From positions 1 through 32,832 of the IMG/VR virus record IMGVR_UViG_3300018049_000080: a stretch of 32,832 bases of DNA. One strand, given 5' to 3'. A model generated the notes under the pieces. It made no database searches, had not been told where the DNA came from, and saw only the letters and a program-made list of their open reading frames with translations. Every line of letters starts with the position of its first letter. The stretch's first letter is position 1. A program made the position numbers and the translations under genes. Of the stretch, positions 22,304-30,233 are shown piece by piece. This DNA comes from a virus.

Positions 22304-22996
22304 TTACCTATTTTTAGTGAAATTACTAAAAGTAGTTACATTAACTGCAGCGTGTCTACGTTTGCGTATTTCTTCCATCTCAAGGTCAGGGTCTCTAGCT
22401 GGGCCAATTTCATATTCACCCTCACCTAACTCTTCACCTTCACCTTGTTCTGGTTTAAAAGCTTTTAATTGTTCTTGTTCTTTAATAAACTCTTGAACAT
22501 TTAAAAGTTTCTTTTTTTTCTTTTTAGCTTTACCTTGACCTGCTGGAACATCACCTGAACCTGGGGCATCTCCATTGGGTAAAACAACATCGCCCATACC
22601 ACCAAGCATACTTGGGGTAACAGCTGATAAATCTTCTTCAATTGTTTCATCTTCTACAATGTAGTCATGCTTAACCATAATTTCCCTAAGGTCTTTTTCA
22701 AAAGCTGATAACAACTCTTCCCTCATTTTTGGGTCATGCTTGTATCCGATAGCACCTGAAATTTTAGTTAGTATTTTACGTAAATCAATTTTCACTACAC
22801 CTTCTGTAACCTCTTCCGGTATATCGTCGTGTTTTGTTTCAGCAAAATCTTTAAGGTCTTTAAGTGACATACCGTCAACAAGCTCTTTAACTTTATCTCT
22901 ATATGACGCATCTACATCAGAAAGTGGCATATCACCGGATTTAACCGCGTATGCAACTCCCATTAGACGTTGTTGTGATTTACTTTGACTAGGCAT
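22304..22996 (-). CDS. DUF3008-like N-terminal domain protein with targeting-like segments
   Basis: The 230-residue protein begins MPSQSKSQQRLMGVAYAVKSGDMP, followed by MSLKDLKDFAETKHDDIPEEV (about 43-63). That S-x-x-QQR-hhG-hAYAhK-x-G ... hS-x-x-D-h-x-DFA-x-TKH-x-x-hP pattern I know from small phage proteins of the DUF3008 type. The middle holds helices and a flexible Gly/Pro/Lys stretch (GQGKAKKKKKK). Two segments resemble the capsid-targeting peptide: LNVQEFIKEQEQL, and the very C terminus VTTFSNFTKNR. It lies directly downstream of the long polyprotein gene with a 14-nt gap. I infer a head-associated protein; its biochemical role is unknown. Confidence 0.7.
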   Translation of the reverse strand: MPSQSKSQQRLMGVAYAVKSGDMPLSDVDASYRDKVKELVDGMSLKDLKDFAETKHDDIPEEVTEGVVKIDLRKILTKISGAIGYKHDPKMREELLSAFEKDLREIMVKHDYIVEDETIEEDLSAVTPSMLGGMGDVVLPNGDAPGSGDVPAGQGKAKKKKKKLLNVQEFIKEQEQLKAFKPEQGEGEELGEGEYEIGPARDPDLEMEEIRKRRHAAVNVTTFSNFTKNR

Positions 22997-23010
22997 AATC
23001 TATAACTTAA

Positions 23011-26000
23011 TTACCAAGCGTAATCAAACGATTTAATTTTTTTAATGTCATCAGCAACTCTCTTAGCATAAGCTTTAGCTTCTTTTTCATAGAAACCTGA
23101 TGAGTATCCCTTGTCTTTTTCTTCTTTCGCCTCTTGTGTATAGCTTACGTATTTACTGTATGCATCTAAAATGTTTGACATATGTTGAGAAGCATCTCTC
23201 ATTCTAACATCACTACCCTTTTTGTTTTTACCAATAAGAATATCACCGTAACGTGTAAATTCACCTTTAGCTAAACCATCTTTAATTTGGGCAGACAAAT
23301 CATTAATAGCTTTTTCAACCATTTTATCTAAAGGAAGTTTAGAAGCTTTAGTTGCTAAAATTTCTCTGTATCTATACATGTTAGCATCTTTAAACTCTTT
23401 ATCAGATTTAAATGCAATAGCACCTGATTTAGCATCGGCTCTTTGCTCTACTTTATCAGTAGACTTGAATACATCATTATTAAGCCATACAACAACTGCT
23501 CTATCTGCAAGCTCCGCCGCTCTCTTTATATTGTAAATACCTGTAGCACCGTAACCAGAGTATCTTTTATCACCACCAACTGCATTATCTGAAGCAGCTT
23601 TCATAAGTGTCGCTGGCATCTTTTTAGTATCGTGTGTTGCACCTAAGAATTCTTTACCTCTTGTAATTCCAATAATACCTGGTTGAATTTTGCTTTCCCA
23701 GTCACTGTCGCCGTAAGGATTTTCTTTTTCGTTATCTGCAATATAGAATACTGCAAATTCATTATCTTTTTGGTAAGACTTGTACGCTGTTTGAGGGTCA
23801 ACATCTCTTAACGCTGCATCTGGTAGTTCGTCTAGTTTGTACTTAGTTAAACCGTAAAATGCTCTAGCTAAACTTTTAATTGCGTTACCGTCAGCACCTC
23901 TCATTGTTAAAAGGTTTCTTAGCTTTGAAGACTTGAATGCTTCTGTAACTAATTCAGCGTTTTCCGTAGTAACCGACTCAAGTACACCGATTGCAATATC
24001 ACCAACTTCTCTATCACCTTTTTCAACATACTTTTTGTTTAGAATAGCGATTGGGTACTTTTTCAGTTGATACATTGGCATCATACCTGTTGAGAAATCA
24101 TACTTGATACCCGCTTCTTTAAGCTTAAGACCGATGTTCATAAACGTTACATCTTTAACAAGCTCTGCTAATTGGTCTAGCATTGCATCGTGCTTACCTT
24201 CATTAACTACTGATTCATTCTTTAATTGTCTTAAGAATTCTTCGCGCTCTTCTTCAGTTTCAAGTGCATCGTACTTATCTTGATTAGCATTTCTTTCAGC
24301 TGTTGTTTTACCCCAATCAAGAGCATTCATTTTAATCTTTGCAGCTTCTTTAATATATGGTGCTTCTTTTTTGTCCCACATATCTTTAGACATTGTGCCA
24401 ATTGCTTTAACACCCACTGTGTTTAGTACTTCATCTTCTTCTTCTGACTTGTACTTGTCCGCTGCTTTTTTATTATGGAATGTACCTAGAAGGTGCTTGC
24501 CTTCTTTATCTTCATACCATACAACAAATGCACCTTCATTAATTGTGTTAGATTCGAATTCAGAGAATGATTCAAATACAAATTTAGTGTTTTCCATAAC
24601 GTTACCCGCTTCTTTTTCTTTTTCCCATTCACTCTTAGTCATCATACCTACTTGGTTCAGTACTCTTGAGGCCATGTCTACCATTTTTTCAGCCGACTTT
24701 TTACCAGTGTGTTCTGAGTAAAACTTTTTCATAGCTTCACCTGTATAAACAACCCAGTGTTCTCTAGCTTCATTCATATCGTCTTCGTTAATTGTAATTT
24801 GCTTAAGAGCTCTTTTACCAAACTTTGATAGTGAAATACCGTCTTCAGATACGTTAAAGTACTTAGCGTTTCTTCTTGACCACTTACCTGGGTGGTTAGA
24901 CATTTCTTTTAAGATAGCGTTAAACTCTTCTTGAGTGATTTTGCCATCAGCGATTGCTTCTAGCATTTTGTTTCTAATTCTTGCTGATTTACCAGCTGTA
25001 ACTGCTGGGTAATTTTCAGTATATCTTCTTTTAAGTGTAACCGTTCTTTCATTAAGTTCGTTGTACGATTCGCTTACTAACTCGATTGTGCCACGAGTTT
25101 CTGTTGCATTTTCTAACATCTTTGCTTTTTCGTCATTCAAAAATTCTACAAAATCATCTAGGCTATCGCGGTATGCGTTTTTCTTGCCAGAGTCAGACAT
25201 GCTTGAATGAACTATCAGACCTTGCTTTTTGTGGTCTTCAACATCATCAACTCTAAAAACAGTACCTCCTTTAATTTTAAATTCAGCACCTGGTTTAATA
25301 TCTTCAGCTTTAATAGACTCGTCAACTGTTTCTGTTGTCATGCCCTCTGCTAATTCAGCGTCAATATCTTTAAGACCAACCGCTGCATCTAATTCAGCTT
25401 CAAGTTGTTTCTTAGAAGCTGTTAAAGATTTAAGCTCGTCTAATAAGTCCTCTTTTTCTTGACCTTCTGCTTTCTTATATTTAGCAACAACGTCTTTCAT
25501 AATTGCGGTAACATTACCCCATTCCTTTTGAATCTTAGCAATTGACTTAGCTTCATTAATTGTTGATTCAGTCACTATTTTACTAATTTTTGATCTAACA
25601 TAGGCTTCGTCATCTGATGATAAATGATTATCATTATTAGATAGAAGTTGGTCCATAGCGTTTGCTAATTTATCATCAACCTTTACTGCCGTTTTGTTAC
25701 CCGGTTTAGACTCTGCTCTTTTTATATAGTTAGAAAGCATTGTATTTAAAGTATATCCGTATACACCCGCAATTCTTTCACCTTGGTCCATTTTAAGAAC
25801 CAAAATTCTATGAAGTCCGTTTAATTGGTCTGCTGTAAACGTAACGCTTGCTTCATTAACTACAGATTCATAAAACCAACCTTGCTTAGGGTCTGACTTA
25901 ATCTTAGTAGTAAACTTATGTCTTTTCCAGTTGAAGTCTTCGTCTCTTGTTAAAGCTGGATATAAAACTTTTTTATTATCGCTGTAGTAAAGGTCAATGC

Positions 26001-26241
26001 CGATATCTCTACCTTCTTCACCATTCATTTCGGCCATTAGCTCAAAATAGTCTTTACCACCGAAGATACCATAACCTTCATAGTTTTCTTCATGCCACAT
26101 GTTTCCTTTATCATCAAACATGTAAATATCAGCACCTGACCTAGCACTGATTGCCTTATTATCACCTAAGGTTTTAAACGAGAACATGCCCTCATTTAAA
26201 GGCATGTCATTATTTGTAAAGTCGTTAAAAGATTCAAACAT
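23011..26241 (-). CDS. Giant modular head-targeted polyprotein with repeated protease sites
   Basis: The 1076-residue protein starts MFESFNDFTNNDMPLNEGMF, a targeting-like peptide ending in L-N-E|G. Sites matching the gp21 rule or close variants follow at about E130 (VNE|A), E230 (INE|A), E299 (LAE|G), E398 (LNE|R), E569 (INE|G), E681 (VNE|G) and E767 (VTE|A), often after a Phe/Leu-x-E-S. They divide it into pieces of about 70-115 residues plus a 309-residue C-terminal part. Pieces differ: a beta module (GYGIFGGKDYFELMAEMNG), a coiled coil (240-300), a basic helical piece (400-480), and two related pieces (about 495-548 and 571-625). No piece is recognised. The long final part (AFKSSKLRNLLTM to the end) may be an enzyme. 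It has a late-type octamer 17 nt upstream. Confidence 0.85.
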   Translation of the reverse strand: MFESFNDFTNNDMPLNEGMFSFKTLGDNKAISARSGADIYMFDDKGNMWHEENYEGYGIFGGKDYFELMAEMNGEEGRDIGIDLYYSDNKKVLYPALTRDEDFNWKRHKFTTKIKSDPKQGWFYESVVNEASVTFTADQLNGLHRILVLKMDQGERIAGVYGYTLNTMLSNYIKRAESKPGNKTAVKVDDKLANAMDQLLSNNDNHLSSDDEAYVRSKISKIVTESTINEAKSIAKIQKEWGNVTAIMKDVVAKYKKAEGQEKEDLLDELKSLTASKKQLEAELDAAVGLKDIDAELAEGMTTETVDESIKAEDIKPGAEFKIKGGTVFRVDDVEDHKKQGLIVHSSMSDSGKKNAYRDSLDDFVEFLNDEKAKMLENATETRGTIELVSESYNELNERTVTLKRRYTENYPAVTAGKSARIRNKMLEAIADGKITQEEFNAILKEMSNHPGKWSRRNAKYFNVSEDGISLSKFGKRALKQITINEDDMNEAREHWVVYTGEAMKKFYSEHTGKKSAEKMVDMASRVLNQVGMMTKSEWEKEKEAGNVMENTKFVFESFSEFESNTINEGAFVVWYEDKEGKHLLGTFHNKKAADKYKSEEEDEVLNTVGVKAIGTMSKDMWDKKEAPYIKEAAKIKMNALDWGKTTAERNANQDKYDALETEEEREEFLRQLKNESVVNEGKHDAMLDQLAELVKDVTFMNIGLKLKEAGIKYDFSTGMMPMYQLKKYPIAILNKKYVEKGDREVGDIAIGVLESVTTENAELVTEAFKSSKLRNLLTMRGADGNAIKSLARAFYGLTKYKLDELPDAALRDVDPQTAYKSYQKDNEFAVFYIADNEKENPYGDSDWESKIQPGIIGITRGKEFLGATHDTKKMPATLMKAASDNAVGGDKRYSGYGATGIYNIKRAAELADRAVVVWLNNDVFKSTDKVEQRADAKSGAIAFKSDKEFKDANMYRYREILATKASKLPLDKMVEKAINDLSAQIKDGLAKGEFTRYGDILIGKNKKGSDVRMRDASQHMSNILDAYSKYVSYTQEAKEEKDKGYSSGFYEKEAKAYAKRVADDIKKIKSFDYAW
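24367..24531 (-). repeat. Module copy 2 within the 1076-aa polyprotein
   Basis: Residues about 571-625 (VVWYEDKEGKHLLGTF..., VLNTVGVKAIGTMSKDMWDKK) resemble residues about 494-548 (HWVVYTGEAMKKFY..., VLNQVGMMTKSEWEKEK). Both have a VVxY start, a Lys-rich KKAA/KKSA centre, VLNxVG, and an MxKxxW(D/E)KxK end. Copy 1 is at 24598-24762. The similarity is at protein level only. Confidence 0.55.
24598..24762 (-). repeat. Module copy 1 within the 1076-aa polyprotein
   Basis: Residues about 494-548 of the polyprotein. It pairs with the copy at 24367-24531, sharing the VV-x-Y, KK-S/A-A, VLN-x-VG and M-x-K-x-x-W-D/E-K elements. The copies are separated by a linker with a targeting-like FVFESFSEFE and an INE|G site. 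Confidence 0.55.
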
Positions 26242-26258
26242 CTTACTATGATTGTATT

Positions 26259-26266
26259 TTATTATA
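26259..26266 (-). promoter_or_regulatory. Putative T4-type late promoter before the 1076-aa gene
   Basis: The minus strand reads TATAATAA within AATATATAATAA, exactly 17 nt before the ATG at 26241. It overlaps the stop codon of the upstream gene. Confidence 0.45.
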
Positions 26267-28109
26267 TATTAGCAATAAATTGTTCAAATGTCATGATTGT
26301 TTCATTTGACTCTGCTAACGCCATTGCTTGCTCTAATTTAGATTTAAGGTCGTTGTACATACCGTGAATAGACTTAGGTGTAAGCTTCTTAAATAACTTT
26401 TCGTCACCAGCTAACATTGCTTCTCTAACTTGAGTAGCTGAAATGTTTTTACCTGTTCTTGGAATCTCAAATAAACCAAAGTCTGGTCTAACATCTAATT
26501 GAGACCTGTATTTTGGCTCATCAACCTGGTAACCATACGTTTTTAATCTGTCAGTACCTGTACCCCATAAAACTGGTTCGTACTTAGGTCTCATTTCGTT
26601 AAACATAAGGTCAATACCTGCTGAGTTAATAATGTATACCTCTTCAATCGGAAGTTCTCTTTTAAGAGCGTTTAGCATTTCAAGCTGTGTTTGCTCATCG
26701 TAAGGTCTTTTAAAACCGTCTTCTTTCTTTTTAGAAACTGACTTCACTAGGAAGATTACTACAGGGTAACCGTTTTGTTCGTGAATTGTTTTTACCACTT
26801 TAGCATGGCCTAATGTAAATGGTTGGAATCTACCAACAAACATATTTACAAGCTTCTTACCTTGTTCAGGGTGTTTTACTGTAAATACGCGTCTTGCTTC
26901 GTTTACAGAAGCATCAATTCTATCTTTTTTGATATAGTTCTGGAAATCTAACACGTCACCTTCTTCTATTTTTGCAGACACATGTGAATCAATAGCTTCA
27001 ACAATTTCATTCATTTGATTGACCATATCTTCAGATAGGATGTCCGTTGTTTTTGTTCTCTTAGCCTTAAATGAGCTAAGTGTAATTTTAAACAGCTCTG
27101 CTAATACTGGATTATTCGTAAGTCTAATCGTCTCCTCATTTTCTATAAATGAAGTATTAAGCTTAAACGATTCTTTTTTAGCAAAGTCTGCTGATTCAAA
27201 GTTAACACCAATATATTTAGGTGCATTTTCTTTGATATAGTTATTGAACACTTCTGACATAAGTTCAAGGAACCTACGGTACTTGTCTTCTTTAACTAAT
27301 TTATGCTTTTTAAAATCATATTCAGATAGATACTCAATTAAATCTACAATAGTGATTTGGTAAATATCTGATGACTTTCTAGGGCCAGCTGATTCATTAA
27401 TTTTTCTAAAATCTTCAATTTTAAACGGCGTCATTTTTTTACCGTCTACAAATGAAACTACCAAGCCTTCAATTTCACTATCAAGATTTTCTTGAAGTGC
27501 TGAATTCCTAAGATTTGAATTAAAAATTGAGAACAAATCTCTTGTAAAAGACCTGTCTTCATATTTTCTAGCAAACTCATCATCAGTAAGCTCTAACATT
27601 TTAACAAGATCCTCCTTTTGGTTGTGGCTCAATTGACCCTCAAAAATAACTGGTGGTTTTTGAACCTCTAGTTTTTCTGCCCATTTATTAAGAACCTGAG
27701 TATCTCTAATTACTTTAGAAACTGTCTCATTAGTTGGATTTAATACTTGAATGTGTGTAAGTACTAAATTGTTTTTAGGAAGTAGTGAGTACTTGAAGTT
27801 GGGAGTTTCACCGTCAATTAAATAGTCAAATCCAAACTTCCAATCTTTAGGCATTTCTTCTCTAATTTCCATAGGAAGACCTTTAAAGTGCATAATAGCA
27901 GGTTCATAAAAACTAACGATTGTTCTGTCAATAACATTAAGAGGTGTTGATTGACCAGACTTATAGTATTCGTTTTTAATATCACTTGCTTTAACGTGAA
28001 AAGACGACGCTGCTAATTTCTCAACAACGTGAATCTTTTGCTCTAGCATTTTATAAAAATGATTTCTAGACGTTTCGTTATAATAGTCCCTTAGTTTTTG
28101 AAGTGCCAT
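26262..28109 (-). CDS. Ligase-like domain fused to NMN-adenylyltransferase-like domain, C-terminal targeting peptide
   Basis: The 615-residue protein has two parts. The C-terminal part (about 419-600) is a nucleotidyltransferase of the HxGH class: FVGRFQPFTLGHAKVV (424-439), LVKSVSKKKEDGFKRPYDEQTQLEML, LWGTGTDR, and ISATQVREAML (556-566), which equals the ISSTxxR motif. This is closest to NadR/NMNAT, which makes NAD from NMN and ATP. The N-terminal 400 residues include IEGLVVSFVDGKKMTPFKIEDF, like motifs IV and V of nucleic-acid ligases, and LVLTHIQVLN, like motif IIIa. No KxDG is seen, so this half may be inactive. The last residues, TIMTFEQFIANI, copy the targeting peptide but at the C terminus, after LAE|S. 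It lies 9 nt from the KTDG ligase-like gene. Confidence 0.8.
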   Translation of the reverse strand: MALQKLRDYYNETSRNHFYKMLEQKIHVVEKLAASSFHVKASDIKNEYYKSGQSTPLNVIDRTIVSFYEPAIMHFKGLPMEIREEMPKDWKFGFDYLIDGETPNFKYSLLPKNNLVLTHIQVLNPTNETVSKVIRDTQVLNKWAEKLEVQKPPVIFEGQLSHNQKEDLVKMLELTDDEFARKYEDRSFTRDLFSIFNSNLRNSALQENLDSEIEGLVVSFVDGKKMTPFKIEDFRKINESAGPRKSSDIYQITIVDLIEYLSEYDFKKHKLVKEDKYRRFLELMSEVFNNYIKENAPKYIGVNFESADFAKKESFKLNTSFIENEETIRLTNNPVLAELFKITLSSFKAKRTKTTDILSEDMVNQMNEIVEAIDSHVSAKIEEGDVLDFQNYIKKDRIDASVNEARRVFTVKHPEQGKKLVNMFVGRFQPFTLGHAKVVKTIHEQNGYPVVIFLVKSVSKKKEDGFKRPYDEQTQLEMLNALKRELPIEEVYIINSAGIDLMFNEMRPKYEPVLWGTGTDRLKTYGYQVDEPKYRSQLDVRPDFGLFEIPRTGKNISATQVREAMLAGDEKLFKKLTPKSIHGMYNDLKSKLEQAMALAESNETIMTFEQFIANI

Positions 28110-28118
28110 ATTTAATTG

Positions 28119-29408
28119 TTATCTACCGTATTTAATGATACCCATTAGCTGATTAATCGCAGCAAAGGTTCCCGTTAACTTATATATTTTGCCATTATAC
28201 TTGAACACTAAACCCTCTGTTGGAATGATTGATTCAATACCTCCGATTCTATTTAGTCTTTCAAGCTCGGCTTCTACCTTTTCAATTTGCTCAATGTCAC
28301 CGCCCTTTTTAATTTTGTCAGCCTCTTTTCTAATTTGATTATGCAGTCTTTGCATTTCCGCGTCTGGAGATGCTGCAACAAAATTAGAAGCATTCTTTAA
28401 AATGACTGAACCTAATTCAAGGAAAAGGTCTTCAAATGGTCTAATGTTTTCTTTGTACTTTTTATTAAGGTCCTCTTTATCAAACTTTTTAATAGCTTCC
28501 ATTTGTTCTGGAGTCACTTCTTTTGCAAGAGTTCTCATGTTTAGAGTCTTCTTGTCTTTATATGCCCATCTAAGTAGTAATCCCTCTTTCTTATCTTGTG
28601 TAAGGTCACCAAAGTTTTCTTCAATTTGTTCTCTCCACCACATTTCATGGTATCTTGCAACCTCGTCATGGCCTGTTAGATTGTACCTCTTTTGAAGTGC
28701 ATCTACTTTTTTCATGAAATAAGGTTTACGAGTTTCGAAATCAATATCTTTTTGTAGCTTAAGTACCTGGGGTGGAATAATGTTGAATACCTTACCAGCT
28801 CTTGCATTAACATTGTCTAAAAGCTTTGCAATCTCTTTAGCCGACCTTGCACCCATATCACCAATAATGTTGCCCTCACCATCAGTCTCTTTAATACCGT
28901 GGAATTGAATAACATCTCTATCGTAGTTGATTACGTTAGGGTTCTTTGAATAGATAAGCTCCATGTTCATGAAGTTCTTACCATTGTTAAAATACTTTTC
29001 TTGGTCAGCTGGTTTTAATTTAGTAAGTGATGATGATAAATCTTGAGCAGCGAATGTAAATGTGTCCCTAACCAACTCAGATTTGTGCTCAGCAAACATT
29101 TTTGTAATACCCGCTAAATCTATAGGCGCCATTAATTGTCCCTTGTTTCTAGCAAAAAGAACTTGACCGTCTTTAACAGTAGCAAATACGTTTTGACCAT
29201 CAGTCTTTTCAGTTGGCTCTTCGTCAAAAGTCATTTCACCTTGAAGACCTGCCTCGATAAACTTTCTAAAGTCATCAAAAGTAAGACCCTTATCATCAAA
29301 TGGGTGCATCATATGACCAGCTGCGCCACCTTCTAAGATTAAATCAGCGTTATATGAGTTATGAGCTTTTTCTAAAAGAAACTCATTAAAAGAAACAAGT
29401 AATTTCAT
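28119..29408 (-). CDS. Head-targeted nucleic-acid ligase-like (KxDG) nucleotidyltransferase
   Basis: The 429-residue protein begins MKLLVSFNEFLLEKAHNS, a targeting-like peptide. It then shows covalent nucleotidyltransferase motifs in order: motif I EKTDGQNVFA (Lys68-Thr-Asp-Gly71), motif Ia LFARNKGQL (Arg87), motif III/IIIa NFMNMELIY (146-153) and VIQFHGI, motif IV TEGLVFKYNG (about 397-406), and motif V KIYKLTG (407-413, Lys410). These are the residues that bind ATP and carry AMP in RNA and DNA ligases. Between IIIa and IV is a helical insertion of about 220 residues. Substrate (RNA or DNA) cannot be told. The start overlaps the upstream stop (TAATG). I infer that it is packaged in the head. 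Confidence 0.72.
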   Translation of the reverse strand: MKLLVSFNEFLLEKAHNSYNADLILEGGAAGHMMHPFDDKGLTFDDFRKFIEAGLQGEMTFDEEPTEKTDGQNVFATVKDGQVLFARNKGQLMAPIDLAGITKMFAEHKSELVRDTFTFAAQDLSSSLTKLKPADQEKYFNNGKNFMNMELIYSKNPNVINYDRDVIQFHGIKETDGEGNIIGDMGARSAKEIAKLLDNVNARAGKVFNIIPPQVLKLQKDIDFETRKPYFMKKVDALQKRYNLTGHDEVARYHEMWWREQIEENFGDLTQDKKEGLLLRWAYKDKKTLNMRTLAKEVTPEQMEAIKKFDKEDLNKKYKENIRPFEDLFLELGSVILKNASNFVAASPDAEMQRLHNQIRKEADKIKKGGDIEQIEKVEAELERLNRIGGIESIIPTEGLVFKYNGKIYKLTGTFAAINQLMGIIKYGR

Positions 29409-29890
29409 TATTTAATTATCTTTGGATTCTTTTTAAGAACCTTTTCCATTTGGTCCTCATCTAAAGTTGCAAAACCAAACTCACCGAACATTTCTTCTGC
29501 AAGTTCATTAGCCATATCTATATTAATGTACTTATCCATATCATCCTCAGACAAAGTTGCAAATCCCATTTCACCTTCAAACTTAACTGCTAATCTATCT
29601 AATTTTTTAAGATACTGTCCTTCGTTAATTTCAGCTGATTCTTGAACAAATACAACTTCACCTGTTTTAGATTCTACATGAATCTTAAGGTTTGGGTACT
29701 TGTCTTTTAATACTGACATTGAAGCTGGAACTGCCATTGGAGTCTCTACCAATTCTTGGTGAACAACTTTTTTACCGTCAATCACTACAAGTGTCACTGG
29801 ATAGCTAGCGTCTTTTGCTGCTTTATGAACTTTACCTTTGTTAACTTTTGCTTCGTTAACAAAATCTTCAAATAGTCTAACCCTTTTCAT
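29408..29890 (-). CDS. Small head-targeted protein with internal GFATL repeat
   Basis: The 160-residue protein opens MKRVRLFEDFVNEAKVNKG, the targeting peptide with a V-N-E|A site. The first domain (about 20-90) contains YPVTLVVIDGKKVVHQELVETPMAVPASMSVLKDKYPNLKIHVESKTGEVVFV. A second site, EINE|G (about 113-116), precedes a tail of two similar segments: GEMGFATLSEDDMDKYIN and GEFGFATLDEDQMEKVLK. It would therefore yield two packaged peptides. Its first 24 bases are identical to those of the next gene upstream (29892-30221). Function unknown. Confidence 0.75.
   Translation of the reverse strand: MKRVRLFEDFVNEAKVNKGKVHKAAKDASYPVTLVVIDGKKVVHQELVETPMAVPASMSVLKDKYPNLKIHVESKTGEVVFVQESAEINEGQYLKKLDRLAVKFEGEMGFATLSEDDMDKYINIDMANELAEEMFGEFGFATLDEDQMEKVLKKNPKIIK
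29867..29890 (-). repeat. 24-bp exact direct repeat encoding the targeting peptide (copy A)
   Basis: Positions 29867-29890 are identical to 30198-30221. Both encode the first eight residues, MKRVRLFE, of neighbouring genes. The identity extends over all codon positions, pointing to recent duplication or recombination of the targeting-peptide segment. Confidence 0.9.
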
Positions 29891-29891
29891 A

Positions 29892-30221
29892 TTATTTTAC
29901 TGTATATTTTAACAACTTACCGTCCTGCTCTACTTCAATTTTACCCTTTGCTAACTTATCAATTTGGTTTATAGTTTCATCTGGGTTTTGAGCTGCTAAA
30001 TAGAAGTTATCTTTAATTTTTTGAGATTGACCTGGCTTAGCATTGAACTGTTTAACTAAATCACCTTTATCATAACCAGTCCCACCTACATTAACAACTC
30101 TCCAAGAATTATTATAATAAACACTGTGTTTTAAATCAGCATTTAATAATAGATCTACTAAATATTTGTAGTCTGCTGTTCTTTCATTTAAGAATTGTTC
30201 AAATAGTCTAACCCTTTTCAT
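29892..30221 (-). CDS. Small head-targeted protein
   Basis: The 109-residue protein opens MKRVRLFEQFLNERTAD, a targeting peptide followed by an L-N-E site. The remaining 95 residues form an alpha/beta domain: YKYLVDLLLNADLKHSVYYNNSWRVVNVGGTGYDKGDLVKQF, then NFYLAAQNPDETINQIDKLAKGKIEVEQDGKLLKYTVK. It is basic overall, so it could bind DNA in the head. No family recognised. Gaps to the neighbours are 1 and 12 nt, so it belongs to one operon of similar genes. Confidence 0.75.
   Translation of the reverse strand: MKRVRLFEQFLNERTADYKYLVDLLLNADLKHSVYYNNSWRVVNVGGTGYDKGDLVKQFNAKPGQSQKIKDNFYLAAQNPDETINQIDKLAKGKIEVEQDGKLLKYTVK
30198..30221 (-). repeat. 24-bp exact direct repeat encoding the targeting peptide (copy B)
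   Basis: Identical to 29867-29890, at the 5' end of the adjacent gene. A third, diverged version is the start of the gene at 30234-30536. Confidence 0.9.
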
Positions 30222-30233
30222 TTTGTTGTTTTG

